Positions 44,701 to 52,768 are shown, counted from the first letter of the stretch. The stretch: DNA of 64,000 bases from JALEFZ01 sp964564415 (GCA_964564415.1 CAZMAV010000009.1:1-64000), one strand, 5' to 3'. Program-made: numbers and translations. The notes: generated from the letters alone by a model not told the origin.

Positions 44701-46155
44701 GGTAAAGCTGGGTAGGGCAGAGGTATTATTGATGTCGCTGCTGTAGTCAATTCCTCCATCCGAAGTAATGATGGCGTTGGTAGAACTTCCCGGTTCAAAG
44801 ATGATGTTGTGATGGTCGGCATGGACATTTTGTGCGGCGCCATAGCCTGCCGCTCCAAATAGGGACCAGGTTGTGATCTGTGTCCAGGTAAGGCCTTTAT
44901 CGGTAGATCTTAGTGCGTCGACCCCTCCGATGTAGAGGGTATCGGGATGATTAGGATCCACCCTGGCTATGAGGTCATACCAGGCCTGCCCTCGGGTAAA
45001 TATACTGTTATTTCCCTGATCGATGATGGTGGGAATGGTCAGGGTGGCATAGGTAGGAGCAGAGCTAAGGGGATCGCTTCCCACGTTTTCGGAGCGGTAC
45101 ATTTCCGTAACGTCCTTAGAAGCCGATCCTTGACAAAGGATGTAGAGCCTGTCGGGGTCAGAGGGAGCCGTGGCCAGTTCGGTACGGGCCGCAGATGAAG
45201 CGGAGCCGGTCCCACTGGCCGGAGGAAAAATTCTGACCCAATTGCCCACATCTCCCGTCGCCGTCCCATAGGTAGCGGCATCTGATTTCCAGATTTCTCC
45301 ATAATTGGCTACGTAGAGGTCTCCATCAGCGCCGATTTCAAGGTCCCCCATTCTATTGTTGGCAGCGGGGGTACTTACGCCACTCAGGTTGAGACCATTT
45401 TCGAGGGTACTCAGCACCGTGGTAAAGGTGCTTCCTCCATTGGTAGACTTGAGGAGGCCAAAGAAGCGGGTGGCTACGTATAGATCCCCATTGGCGGCAA
45501 CTTCAAGGTCATTGACATCAATGATAACATTTGTAACGAGCAATTGGGAGAAGGTGTTACCTCCATTTGTGCTTTTCCAGATACCCTGACCCACAACCGC
45601 ATCGAAATTGGACCAGCCCTCCCCGGTGCCCACATAAATGATGTTGGAATTGCCAGGGTCCTGGACGATGGCCGAAATGGCCAGGTTGTTCCAGAATTCA
45701 TTTTGATGGGTCCAAGTGGGGGTAGGGGATTGAAAATCGCTGTTTTTCCAGAGACCTCCGGAGACGGAACCAGCAAAAACGGTATTGTTGCTGGGGTCGG
45801 AGGCATCAAAAAGAAAGGCCCGGGTACGACCCGGAACATTGTTGGGTCCCCTTTCTTCCCATGTAATGCCGGGTATGCTGGCCCTTGCCTTACGGTCCAG
45901 AAGGGCTTGTTGTCTTTTCAGGTTTTCTTTTGCTTTGCGCATCGCTTCTTTTGGGATACTATTGGTACTCAGGTCTCTGGTCATTTGAAACTCATGCTGC
46001 CAGGCAAGGTCCATTCTGTCTTGCTTGGACAATTTTTTTGATGGCTTTGCCGTGAAGGGAGTCTCTTCTACCTTGGGATCTGCCGATCTTACCCGATCAG
46101 AATCACAGGAAAAGAGGAGGAGGGAGCTTAGGACAATAAGTAAGAAACTGCGCAT
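41704..46155 (-). CDS. Large beta-propeller protein with Calx-beta and T9SS sorting domain
   Basis: 1483 residues from the Met at 46155 (MRSFLLIVLSSLLLFSCDSD), chosen because it gives a proper export signal; the longer frame only adds an unlikely upstream segment. A lipobox (LFSC, Cys17) suggests lipidation. Sortilin/VPS10-like BNR propeller strands run from about 100 to 800 (GLWKNS, IYVGTGEGW, GIWKSTNGGNTF, LLKSTNGGSTF, GVWSTDD). A Calx-beta domain follows near 840-945 (ATDSVDFSLFPRTLTFTPG). The end has a fibronectin-like module (VEFLDFQAEYLGSEIQLDWSTATEVNNKGFFVER) and a T9SS type A sorting domain (LSIDLYDLEGKKV, LSHGIYLISVVLADG, KKWMNRD). Surface-exposed, probably an adhesin or carbohydrate-active protein; no catalytic residues identified. 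Single gene. Confidence 0.88.
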   Translation of the reverse strand: MRSFLLIVLSSLLLFSCDSDRVRSADPKVEETPFTAKPSKKLSKQDRMDLAWQHEFQMTRDLSTNSIPKEAMRKAKENLKRQQALLDRKARASIPGITWEERGPNNVPGRTRAFLFDASDPSNNTVFAGSVSGGLWKNSDFQSPTPTWTHQNEFWNNLAISAIVQDPGNSNIIYVGTGEGWSNFDAVVGQGIWKSTNGGNTFSQLLVTNVIIDVNDLEVAANGDLYVATRFFGLLKSTNGGSTFTTVLSTLENGLNLSGVSTPAANNRMGDLEIGADGDLYVANYGEIWKSDAATYGTATGDVGNWVRIFPPASGTGSASSAARTELATAPSDPDRLYILCQGSASKDVTEMYRSENVGSDPLSSAPTYATLTIPTIIDQGNNSIFTRGQAWYDLIARVDPNHPDTLYIGGVDALRSTDKGLTWTQITTWSLFGAAGYGAAQNVHADHHNIIFEPGSSTNAIITSDGGIDYSSDINNTSALPSFTTKSINYNTTQFYSVAVHPGNFVDYFLGGTQDNGSQQFSAAGINTTVSVTGGDGGFCHIDQTNPNTQITSNIFSSYRISTNGFATESAYNFGSSSGKFINPSDYDDVNNILYSSFDADQFLRVSNIEGTPTANTFNFGTFGGNEVSAVTVSPNVPGNVYLGLDAVGTSFDGDIYLITNANTPTPSVSRILESSTLSNASGYVSSIAVEEGNESHILITYSNYGVNSVWETTNGGASWNDREGDLPNIPIRWIMFAPGQSNQALIATELGVWSTDDLSAPSGTDWEPSNTDLANVRVDMLQTRASDDIIAAASHGRGLYTTAFFSTPEVNFLGANFQAVESNAGGTGTAPDDCLGFVDYSIEVSITKAPSADAEVEITLGGGSSATDSVDFSLFPRTLTFTPGGPSSQLLTLRVYEDATLDSVEEIVLQLNVSNPGLTDAVNGSASEKSITIFDNHFKPDPADDFHQIGPGGFFAGSISPFRGDMEDRKIQYLYDAADLIAAGITAGPIKGLALFIHTKASTQPYQNFTIKMGQTSLTTNPGSPLKFEPIQTTVFNGNVSTALGVWNDFEFSQPFIWDGSSSILVEMCYDNASSTGIDEILVSDLTATGNRYSWYDGVGTGSGCGFTNFSFISSLQPSIRFYDALENPVEDQLESIERYVGPNDTVFFYDSDNRIVCSIANGPHDFGCTTVEIDRSVASAGAPSVEFWQAATTYHLLAKTLNFSPTFNDNTASYELTVYVTQAEVDNWAAATGKTINDIKFLKTEGIRISDVTPTGPNFNNQVDSALASSSPFGSNYALTASFTDGFSGFGFGDPGPANTPMPVEFLDFQAEYLGSEIQLDWSTATEVNNKGFFVERALDGRSFEEIGFVEGRGSSSQVEFYDFLDKSLPLRNQTYTYRLRQVDIDGAQDYSNTIEVFVSQKALDFKVIGKKLIFNEAPKSRLSIDLYDLEGKKVSSIFSGDLQGKEVNFDRSRLSHGIYLISVVLADGRFLTKKWMNRD

Positions 46156-46361
46156 GGAATGTGGGTTTTTAGTTGTAAGAAAAGCTTTGTAAGGTTTGGT
46201 TTTTTTACCCTTAACATGGCCCTCTGACAAACTCTGGTAAAGAGAGCTTAAGTGTAGGCTATCAAAGGTATAGGGGCAGGGAGCTGAACCCATGCAAGGT
46301 TCGCAGATAAAAGTAGAAAAATATCCCTTATGAAGTACGAAAATTTGTTGTAAGGTATGAA

Positions 46362-46390
46362 TTGTACGATAATCAGCATTTCTATTTTTG
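46362..46390 (+). promoter_or_regulatory. Promoter-like TTG-N18-TATTTTTG upstream of hslU
   Basis: TTG at 46362-46364 and TATTTTTG (full TAnnTTTG match) at 46383-46390. It would give a 150-base leader before hslU. Confidence 0.5.
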
Positions 46391-46507
46391 TGAATTATGC
46401 CTCTTGGTTTTAGTCAAAACCCTCAAAGCCACTAATTCGTTATAAAAAGCTGTATCTTTTAGAAAGATATTGATCTTCTTCTATTACTTAAAAATGTATC
46501 TTACATT

Positions 46508-46515
46508 TACCTTTG
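46508..46515 (+). promoter_or_regulatory. -7 element TACCTTTG close to hslU
   Basis: Perfect TAnnTTTG match 32 bases before the hslU ATG. No TTG at the normal -33 spacing. Confidence 0.45.
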
Positions 46516-46547
46516 ATTGATTAGGCAGTACTTCTACACTGACGTTT

Positions 46548-47948
46548 ATGCAAGACAAATTGACTCCCGCAAGGATCGTTCAAGAACTAGACAAATACAT
46601 CATCGGGCAGGGCGAAGCAAAAAAAGCTGTAGCTATCGCTCTCCGGAATCGCTGGCGAAGGATGAACGCCGAGAAGGACATACAAAAAGAGATCATCCCC
46701 AATAATATCCTGATGATCGGTCCCACCGGAGTAGGAAAGACAGAGATTGCCCGCCGACTCGCCCAGCTGGCCAACGCTCCCTTTATTAAGGTGGAAGCCT
46801 CCAAGTTTACCGAAGTAGGTTATGTAGGTCGTGATGTAGAAAGCATGGTTAGAGACCTTGTAGAGCAATCGGTCAACCTGGTCCGTTTCGAACAAAAAGA
46901 GAAGGTGAAGGAGGCAGCCCAGGAAGGAGCCAATGAAAAAATTCTCGATATCCTCATTCCTCCTGTTATGTCAGGCCAACAAAACCTTCAGGAGAACAAT
47001 GCCAACAATAATTCTTCCATTGGATTTCAGAATACATCCACGACCTATTCTGATCAGGAACTCAATGAGCGAACAAGGGAGCGATTCCGGGATAAACTGA
47101 AGCGTGGAGAGCTGGAAGACAGACAGATTGAGGTGGAGGTCACCCTTCCTTCCCACAATGTCCAAGTGGTGGGACCTATGGGTATGGATGGAATGGACGG
47201 CATCCAGGAAATGCTGAGTGGGATGATGCCCAAGAAGAAGAAGAAGCGTAAAATGTCGGTCAAGGATGCCCGCGAGTACTTTGTAGAAGAGGAGGCTGAG
47301 CGGCTGATCGACATGGACGCTGTCACCCGCGATGCCCTGGAGCGTGCGGAAAACAGTGGAATTATCTTCATCGACGAAATCGACAAGGTGGCTGTCAGTT
47401 CCAGTGGAGGTAAAGGAGGCCCCGATGTTTCTCGTCAGGGCGTGCAGCGCGACCTTCTTCCTATCGTCGAAGGTTCAGTCGTCAATACCAAGCACGGCAG
47501 TGTGAAGACCGATCATATGCTCTTTATTTCGGCGGGGGCTTTTCACGTCTCCAAGCCCAGCGACCTTATACCGGAGCTCCAGGGCCGTTTTCCCATTCGC
47601 GTCGAACTGAATCCCCTTACCAAGGATGATTTTATTAAGATATTGACCCAACCCAGAAATGCCCTGACCAAGCAATACCAGGCACTCTTACACAGTGAAG
47701 GAGTCGAAATTCAGTTTGAGCAGGGGGCCATAGAAGCCATGGCCGAAATGGCCACCAACGTTAATGCTGAAGTGGAAAATATCGGTGCCAGAAGACTTCA
47801 TACCATCATGAGCGCCTTACTGAATGACATCCTTTTTGAGGTACCTGATATCAATACCCAGCCCAAGTTTTACATCGAGCGCAGTTTTGTCGAAGAAAAA
47901 CTCAGCGAAATCGTTACCCAGCGCGACCTCAGCCAGTATATACTCTAA
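46548..47948 (+). CDS. hslU: ATP-dependent protease ATPase subunit HslU
   Basis: 466 residues, normal for Bacteroidota HslU. Walker A GPTGVGKT at 58-65 after the YIIGQGEAKKAVAIALRNRWRR block; the I-domain (about 110-240) has the family's variable insert with a basic KKKKKRK stretch; Walker B IIFIDEIDKV near 271-280; sensor GRFPIRVEL; and a C-terminal RDLSQYIL that docks into HslV. It unfolds substrates and feeds them to the HslV peptidase in the cytoplasm. The peptidase gene is not in this window, although in many bacteria it is just upstream. Convergent with porD, 3 bp apart, so no room for a terminator between. Confidence 0.95.
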   Translation: MQDKLTPARIVQELDKYIIGQGEAKKAVAIALRNRWRRMNAEKDIQKEIIPNNILMIGPTGVGKTEIARRLAQLANAPFIKVEASKFTEVGYVGRDVESMVRDLVEQSVNLVRFEQKEKVKEAAQEGANEKILDILIPPVMSGQQNLQENNANNNSSIGFQNTSTTYSDQELNERTRERFRDKLKRGELEDRQIEVEVTLPSHNVQVVGPMGMDGMDGIQEMLSGMMPKKKKKRKMSVKDAREYFVEEEAERLIDMDAVTRDALERAENSGIIFIDEIDKVAVSSSGGKGGPDVSRQGVQRDLLPIVEGSVVNTKHGSVKTDHMLFISAGAFHVSKPSDLIPELQGRFPIRVELNPLTKDDFIKILTQPRNALTKQYQALLHSEGVEIQFEQGAIEAMAEMATNVNAEVENIGARRLHTIMSALLNDILFEVPDINTQPKFYIERSFVEEKLSEIVTQRDLSQYIL

Positions 47949-47951
47949 GGA

Positions 47952-48851
47952 TCAATTCTGAATCTTACTGTACTTGGGCATGTTGGTGGGGTCTACCTGT
48001 TGCATCAAGGAAAGAAATTCCTTCTTGTCGTTGACGAAGGCCTCGGAAAATACTTTGACCAATTCCTGATTTTTGGTGTCCAGAAATACCCGCAGCAGAT
48101 AAAGCTGTGGGTTTTGTCTGTTGAGCCGCTGCAAGTCTCGCAAGCAAGCGAGGATGGCTTTTCGCCCACGGGCGGGACTTTCTGTCATCATGTCAATACC
48201 ATCTCTGTGGTATTTGTACAAAATCTGATGGAAAAGGCGGTAAGAGTTGTTGATCAAGTTTTCGGAGAGCCAATGGCGGTTCTTGAGGGTCTGCTCGCTG
48301 GATCTCCATCCGCTTTCATTGGAACTGCTGGCTGCCAGGCGGACAATTTCCTGAGCTTTTCTGAAGTGGGGAAGGCCAGCATTGGGACCATAACTGTCAT
48401 AATCGAAGCCCAAGATTACAAAGGCGTAAAAATTGAGCAGGGCAGTCAGGTTGTCAACATAGGTATCTTCGACATAGTTCATGTTTTGAAAGGGGAGATA
48501 GCGAAAGTTGAAGGCATTGTCCCTGATGGTGAGCAAAGAGGTCTCATAGGTAGAATTATAGGCGGGGCGGTATACCTGAAAGTTGGCCGTACAATTAAAG
48601 TAATCCGCCGAGGGCTGTTGGTTGACCACAATCTGAAGGCTTACCCTTATGCGCTCTAAGCCCTCAAATTTATCCTGGGTAAAGGCGGTGGTATTGAGGT
48701 ACCGCTCCACATTTTGCTTCATGTCCTTGAAGATCGTCCGGTCTCCCTGCATCTGTGCTGCATTGATATTGACATTGACCAGCATTTCCTGGGCATTGAG
48801 CCCCTGGCATAAAAATCCAATGATGAAAATAAGGGTGAATCTGATGCTCAT
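47952..48851 (-). CDS. porD: Type IX secretion system protein PorD (DUF4835)
   Basis: 299 residues from the Met at 48851. The start overlaps the coaBC stop as ATGA, so translation is coupled. N-terminal signal (MSIRFTLIFIIGFLCQGLNAQ) and family blocks QEMLVNVNINAAQMQGDRTIFKDMKQNVERYLNTTAFT, FRYLPFQNMNYVEDTYVDNLTALLNFYAFVILGFDYDSYGPNAG and NRHWLSENLINNSYRLFHQILYKYHRDGIDMM are diagnostic for DUF4835/PorD. PorD is needed for T9SS function, possibly through assembly or stability of other Por proteins in the periplasm. Fits the T9SS cargo present here. Part of the conserved order bamD-rpoZ-coaBC-porD; recN, often next in this cluster, is absent. Confidence 0.92.
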   Translation of the reverse strand: MSIRFTLIFIIGFLCQGLNAQEMLVNVNINAAQMQGDRTIFKDMKQNVERYLNTTAFTQDKFEGLERIRVSLQIVVNQQPSADYFNCTANFQVYRPAYNSTYETSLLTIRDNAFNFRYLPFQNMNYVEDTYVDNLTALLNFYAFVILGFDYDSYGPNAGLPHFRKAQEIVRLAASSSNESGWRSSEQTLKNRHWLSENLINNSYRLFHQILYKYHRDGIDMMTESPARGRKAILACLRDLQRLNRQNPQLYLLRVFLDTKNQELVKVFSEAFVNDKKEFLSLMQQVDPTNMPKYSKIQN

Positions 48852-50059
48852 GCGTCTGATGAATGTTTTTTCTGCTTCCATAAGCTTACGACTTGGTCGA
48901 GGATATCCTCCGCAACCTGGGCTTTTTCTTTTAGAGGGAAGGAAAGTAATTGATTATCACGAAAAAGAATAGTGATTTTATTGGTATCATGGGCAAAGCC
49001 CGCTCCCTGGTCCTGAAGAGAATTGAGTACGATAAAATCGAGGTTTTTGCTTTCCAACTTCCTTTTGGCGTGCTCCATTTCATCATGGGTCTCCAGGGCA
49101 AAACCAATCAAAAGCTGATTTTGGCGCTTTTTCTTACCTACCGACCTTAGGATGTCTTCGGTTTTTGCCAGGGGAATGTTCAGGGAATCGCTGTCTTTTT
49201 TGATTTTTTTATCTGCCACCTGAAGGGGACTGTAATCAGAAACTGCTGCCGCCATGATAAATATATCCTGTTGGTCTGCCCGCTCATGGACTGCTTCGTA
49301 CATTTCTTTGGCGGAAATGACCCTGAGGGTATGTACACCCGAAGGATCGGCCAAGGAGGTAGGACCGGAAATCAGGGTAACATCTGCTCCCAGTTCCTGT
49401 GCCTTTGCGGCGAGGGCATAGCCCATCTTTCCGGTGGATCGGTTGCTGATGTAGCGGACGGGATCTATGGCTTCGCGGGTAGGACCTGCGGTGATGAGGA
49501 GGCCGATACCGCTAAGGGGCTTTTCTCCCAAAAAAGCCAGAACTTCCTCCATGATTTGCTCCGGTTCCAGGAGTCTCCCCGGTCCTTCGAGGCCGCTGGC
49601 AAGGAAGCCCTGGCCTACGGGAAGTACCTTGACCCCATCTTGCTGAAGGGTAGAGAGGTTTGACTGTGTGCGGGGATGCACGTACATATCAGCATCCATA
49701 GCCGGCGCTACAATGACTGGACAGGGAGCGGCGAGGTAGACAGCCATAAGGGCATTGTCGCAGAGGCCCTGTGCCATTTTTGCCAGGGTATGAGCTGTGG
49801 CAGGGACAACCAGCATTAGGTCGGCCCAGGTGCCTAGGGCTACGTGCTCGGACCATCCTTCTGCCCAGAGATCACTGAAGACGGGTCGCTGAATCAGAGA
49901 GGAAAAGGTAAGGGAGCCTACAAATTTCTCCACTGCCGGGGTGCTCACCACGCGGACTTCGGCTCCTTCCTTTTGCAGGAGGCGAAGAAGAAAAACAGCC
50001 TTATAGCCGGCGATACTCCCCGATACCCCGAGGATAATTTTTTTCCCTTTGAGTTTCAT
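48848..50059 (-). CDS. coaBC: Bifunctional CoaBC (phosphopantothenoylcysteine synthetase/decarboxylase)
   Basis: 403 residues from Met4 of the longest frame (50059, MKLKGKKIILGVSGSIAGYKA). The flavin CoaC part (1-180) has GSIAGYK, the catalytic HVALGTWADLMLVVPATAHTLAKMAQG block, APAMDADMY and the LASGLEGPGRLLEP substrate flap. The CoaB part (about 190-400) has ITAGPTREAIDPVRYISNRSTGKMGYALA, AAAVSDYSP and the nucleotide-binding KKKRQNQLLIGFALET. It makes phosphopantetheine from phosphopantothenate, cysteine and CTP. Upstream lies rpoZ with a strong terminator between, so CoaBC expression depends on read-through or a promoter in the short gap. Downstream it overlaps porD by 4 bases. Confidence 0.94.
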   Translation of the reverse strand: MKLKGKKIILGVSGSIAGYKAVFLLRLLQKEGAEVRVVSTPAVEKFVGSLTFSSLIQRPVFSDLWAEGWSEHVALGTWADLMLVVPATAHTLAKMAQGLCDNALMAVYLAAPCPVIVAPAMDADMYVHPRTQSNLSTLQQDGVKVLPVGQGFLASGLEGPGRLLEPEQIMEEVLAFLGEKPLSGIGLLITAGPTREAIDPVRYISNRSTGKMGYALAAKAQELGADVTLISGPTSLADPSGVHTLRVISAKEMYEAVHERADQQDIFIMAAAVSDYSPLQVADKKIKKDSDSLNIPLAKTEDILRSVGKKKRQNQLLIGFALETHDEMEHAKRKLESKNLDFIVLNSLQDQGAGFAHDTNKITILFRDNQLLSFPLKEKAQVAEDILDQVVSLWKQKKHSSDA

Positions 50060-50071
50060 GAAGCCCAAAAT

Positions 50072-50097
50072 AAAAAAAGGCGAACACTTCGTCCGCC
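50072..50097 (-). terminator. Terminator between rpoZ and coaBC
   Basis: On the minus strand GGCGGAC pairs with GTTCGCC (50091-50097 with 50079-50085, one G-U) and is followed by seven T. It lies in the 67-bp gap, 12 bases before the coaBC start. Confidence 0.8.
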
Positions 50098-50126
50098 CTT
50101 CCTGTCAAATATTCTTTTTCTACAGC

Positions 50127-50432
50127 TTAGATATCGCCGTGAGGATCACGCCAGAAGACCTTTTCATCCATGAATTCCTCCAGAGCTACCTGGGTAGATT
50201 TAGGCTTCCGCTCGTAAAAGCGGCTGATTTCGATCTGCTCTTTGTTTTCCATGACTTCTTCCAGGTTGTCATAGGCAGGAGCAAACTCGGCCAGTTTCTG
50301 GGTCAATTCGTCTTTGATATCCAGGGTAATCTGATTGGCACGCTTTCCTGCAACGGTAATAGAGCGGTAAATATTATTTCCCAAGTCGTTGAGCTTCAGC
50401 GTGTCGATGGGCAAGAAATCGTTGTTTCTCAT
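50127..50432 (-). CDS. rpoZ: DNA-directed RNA polymerase subunit omega
   Basis: 101 residues. The block NNIYRSITVAGKRANQITLDIKDELTQKL is the Rpb6/omega core (the R-S-x-x-V-A-x-x-R-A-x-Q/E-I signature), and the tail (EQIEISRFYERKPKSTQVALEEFMDEKVFWRDP) is that of Bacteroidota omega. It folds along the beta' subunit and aids RNA polymerase assembly. Its position between bamD and coaBC is the standard Bacteroidota order. The gap to bamD upstream is 104 bases. A terminator follows directly. Confidence 0.85.
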   Translation of the reverse strand: MRNNDFLPIDTLKLNDLGNNIYRSITVAGKRANQITLDIKDELTQKLAEFAPAYDNLEEVMENKEQIEISRFYERKPKSTQVALEEFMDEKVFWRDPHGDI

Positions 50433-50536
50433 ATGTTTTTATTGCTAATACTTTTCAAAAGTGTCTACGCAGCCCTCAGGGATGCGGTTTTTGCCGAGAT
50501 GCAAAGGTCGGAAAAAAAATCTGGGGATCAAAACGC

Positions 50537-51367
50537 CTATTTGGACTCCCCGGCATTTAGCTTACCCAGTCCTTTTTTTGATTTGAGGTAGGAATTTTCT
50601 GCCTCTTTGCGGTAAACGCTGTTGGGATAGGAATCGATAAAGCGCTCGTAAAAATCTATCGCGTCGAGGTAACGGTTTCGCTTTTTGGTGATGACAGAAT
50701 TATCAGCAAGGCCAAAGGCGGATTTGACCAGGTAGAGCATGGACCTTTCGCGGTAGCGGGAATCAGGGTATTCTTCCATGGCTACCTGAAAGGAAGTAAC
50801 AGCAGCCTTATACCTTCCCAAATCGTAGTAGAGCTTGGCTGTATTAAAGGCTTTTTTTGACAACCTCTCCCTCAATTCCTTGATCCGTGCATTGGCCTCT
50901 CCGATTTGCTTAGCATAGGGATAGTTGTTGATGAAAAGCTGAAACTGCTGTATAGCCCTTTGGGTGTAGGATTGATCCAGGTAAGAAGGGGCAGATTCCC
51001 GGTAGTAACTCTCCGCTAACATGTAGGTACATTCGGGAGTCTTGGGGTCTACAGGGTAAAGCTTTACATATTGGTCAAAGTAGTAGGAGGAAAGAACATA
51101 CTGACCTGAATTAAACTTGGCATAGGAGTAGTGGTAGAGGATTTCTTTGGCCCTGGCTGTACCTCGGTAGGCGGCCTGTAGTTCTTCGAAAAGGAAGGAG
51201 GCTCTTTCATAGTCTCCTTGTCTGTAATAAAAAAATGCCGCAGAGTCCTTTTGGGAGATGGTACCCTTTCGAGAATATTTGGAATACTTCCTAAATTCGG
51301 GATTACAGGAAAAAAACGTCAGGCCCAGAAGGACCGTCCCTATCCATAACAAAAATTCTTTCTTCAT
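50537..51367 (-). CDS. bamD: Outer membrane protein assembly factor BamD
   Basis: 276 residues from the Met at 51367 (MKKEFLLWIGTVLLGLTFFSC), with SPII signal and Cys21; three extra residues upstream are possible. The mature part is a five-TPR lipoprotein: AAFFYYRQGDYERASFLFEELQAAY, ILYHYSYAKFNSGQYVLSSYYFDQYVKLYP, AIQQFQLFINNYPYAKQIGEANARIKELRERL, TAKLYYDLGRYKAAVTSFQVAMEEYPDS, AIDFYERFIDSYPNSVYRKEAE. As part of the BAM complex it delivers barrel proteins to BamA in the outer membrane. It heads the cluster bamD-rpoZ-coaBC-porD and is divergent from the LptF/LptG permease gene. Confidence 0.92.
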   Translation of the reverse strand: MKKEFLLWIGTVLLGLTFFSCNPEFRKYSKYSRKGTISQKDSAAFFYYRQGDYERASFLFEELQAAYRGTARAKEILYHYSYAKFNSGQYVLSSYYFDQYVKLYPVDPKTPECTYMLAESYYRESAPSYLDQSYTQRAIQQFQLFINNYPYAKQIGEANARIKELRERLSKKAFNTAKLYYDLGRYKAAVTSFQVAMEEYPDSRYRERSMLYLVKSAFGLADNSVITKKRNRYLDAIDFYERFIDSYPNSVYRKEAENSYLKSKKGLGKLNAGESK

Positions 51368-51373
51368 AGATAG

Positions 51374-51413
51374 CAAAACTAAAAAAATTACCTGACATTT
51401 TTTTCTATTTTTG
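51374..51413. promoter_or_regulatory. Divergent -7 elements between bamD and the LptF/LptG gene
   Basis: TAGTTTTG on the minus strand (51374-51381) and TATTTTTG on the plus strand (51406-51413) both fit TAnnTTTG. Neither has TTG at the ideal spacing. The bamD box is so near its ATG (about 7 bp) that the mRNA would have nearly no leader. Confidence 0.4.
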
Positions 51414-51458
51414 CCGGGCCATACATCCCCCTGACGTCAAAGATACACCTTGGGTTGC

Positions 51459-52631
51459 ATGAAGCTCATAGACAAATATATCGTCCAACAGTACATCGTT
51501 ACCTTCCTCTTCATCCTGGGAATGGTCCTGGTAATCTGTATCATAGTAGATTTTGTAGAGAAATTAGATCTTTTTCTCGATCAGGAAATTCCTCTTGAGG
51601 CCATTATACTGGATTATTATGTCAATTTTCTGGCATATTTTGGCAACCTACTTTCGCCCATCTGCATCTTCCTGGGTGTGATTTTCTTTACCTCCCGCAT
51701 GGCTTCGAGAATGGAAATTGTGCCTATTCTCAGTTCGGGGGTACATTTTGGGCGGCTTCTCCTCCCTTACCTGATCATGGGCCTGGTGGCATTAGGGGCT
51801 TCATTCATTTTCAAGTCCTACCTCATTCCTATTTCTACTGATGCCCGCCTGGATTTCGAGTACAAACACATGGGAAGGGTCAAGAAGAATCTGGGCAAAC
51901 GAAGCGATATACACAAGAAAGTGGCGGCAGATACCTATGTCTATTTTCATCACTTCAATGAGCGCAACAACCTGGGCACCAATTTTGGGATGGAGAAAAT
52001 TGTGGATGGGGAAGTCGTGCGCAAGATCAGCGCCCAAAAGATCAAATGGATTGATTCCACCCAATCCTGGCGCCTGGAGGATGTAGAAGTCCGTAATTTT
52101 GAGGGAAAAGAGGAAAAAGTCATCAAGCCAAAGGCCATTGACACCACCTTTTTGCTCACGCCTGAGGAAATTTTTATTCGCGAACAGTTTGCCGAGTCGA
52201 TGACCCTTCCCGACCTGCTGGAATTTATCCGAAAAGAGGAAATGAGGGGTTCTGATATCCTGAATATATTGTATTTGGAGCGGCATCGTCGTTTTTCTGA
52301 TCCCATTGCAGTTTTTATTTTGACCCTTTTGGGTTTTGCCATTTCCTTCGAAAAATCCAGGGGTGGGGTAGCGGTGAAGATCGGCATCGGGCTGATATTG
52401 TGTTTTCTTTACATTGCTTTGCTTTATGGGGGTGCTATCATTGTGGGAGAAGAATATCCGCCTTGGTTGGCGGTCTGGCTGCCCAACCTTGTCTTTTTTC
52501 CTATTACCCTGCTTTATCTGCTCAAGGGTTGGAACAGCAGCATTTTCGATTACAATCCTGACAGCATCTTTAGGTTTTTGGGGCTGTTTACGGGTAGGAT
52601 CAGCCTATTGGTAGAAGAAAAAAGAAATTAG
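51459..52631 (+). CDS. LptF/LptG family LPS export permease
   Basis: 390 residues from ATG 51459 (MKLIDKYIVQQYIVTFLF). Helices at about 12-32, 46-75 and 95-120 form the first block, a periplasmic beta-jellyroll loop (about 125-265, with HHFNERNNLGTNFGMEKI, WRLEDVEVRNFEGKE) lies between, and the second block of three helices follows (about 285-310, 316-338, 343-360). This is the six-helix YjgP/YjgQ fold. With LptB it extracts lipopolysaccharide from the inner membrane and passes it to LptC/A. It cannot be told apart as LptF or LptG; only one such gene is here. The tRNA-Val gene follows 59 bases later. Confidence 0.9.
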   Translation: MKLIDKYIVQQYIVTFLFILGMVLVICIIVDFVEKLDLFLDQEIPLEAIILDYYVNFLAYFGNLLSPICIFLGVIFFTSRMASRMEIVPILSSGVHFGRLLLPYLIMGLVALGASFIFKSYLIPISTDARLDFEYKHMGRVKKNLGKRSDIHKKVAADTYVYFHHFNERNNLGTNFGMEKIVDGEVVRKISAQKIKWIDSTQSWRLEDVEVRNFEGKEEKVIKPKAIDTTFLLTPEEIFIREQFAESMTLPDLLEFIRKEEMRGSDILNILYLERHRRFSDPIAVFILTLLGFAISFEKSRGGVAVKIGIGLILCFLYIALLYGGAIIVGEEYPPWLAVWLPNLVFFPITLLYLLKGWNSSIFDYNPDSIFRFLGLFTGRISLLVEEKRN

Positions 52632-52652
52632 AGAAAAAAGGAGGGGGATAAT

Positions 52653-52681
52653 TTGGATATAATTGAGAAAGGCTACATTTT
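52653..52681 (+). promoter_or_regulatory. Promoter of the tRNA-Val gene
   Basis: TTG at 52653-52655 and TACATTTT at 52674-52681 are 18 bases apart; the -7 box misses only the last G of TAnnTTTG. The RNA start would fall at or just before the tRNA 5' end at 52691. Confidence 0.5.
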
Positions 52682-52690
52682 TAAAGGCCT

Positions 52691-52765
52691 GACTCATTAG
52701 CTCAGTTGGTTCAGAGCGCTGCCTTGACAGGGCAGAGGTCACTGGTTCGAGCCCAGTATGAGTCA
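52691..52765 (+). tRNA. tRNA-Val (anticodon GAC)
   Basis: A 75-nt cloverleaf. Acceptor GACTCAT pairs with ATGAGTC, discriminator A; D-loop TAGCTCAGTTGGTTCAGAGC; anticodon stem CTGCC/GGCAG with loop TTGACAG, anticodon GAC (Val codons GUC/GUU); T-arm ACTGG TTCGAGC CCAGT. The 3' CCA is not encoded, as usual in this phylum. It has its own promoter-like sequence and is followed by a terminator. Confidence 0.95.
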
Positions 52766-52768
52766 CTG

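Larger units (their letters stand above)
46156..46547. other. Divergent intergenic region with two candidate hslU promoters
   Basis: 392 bp between the propeller gene (-) and hslU (+). Contains the two promoter-like elements listed separately; nothing else recognisable. No hslV in it. Confidence 0.5.

Noticed and set aside
46548..47948. Possible missing HslV as a sign of gene loss
   Set aside because: hslV may simply be elsewhere in the genome; the window cannot show absence.
48945..48990. TGATTATCACGAA resembling the left end of repeat family 1
   Set aside because: It lies inside coaBC and encodes a conserved part of the protein; the rest of the repeat is absent.
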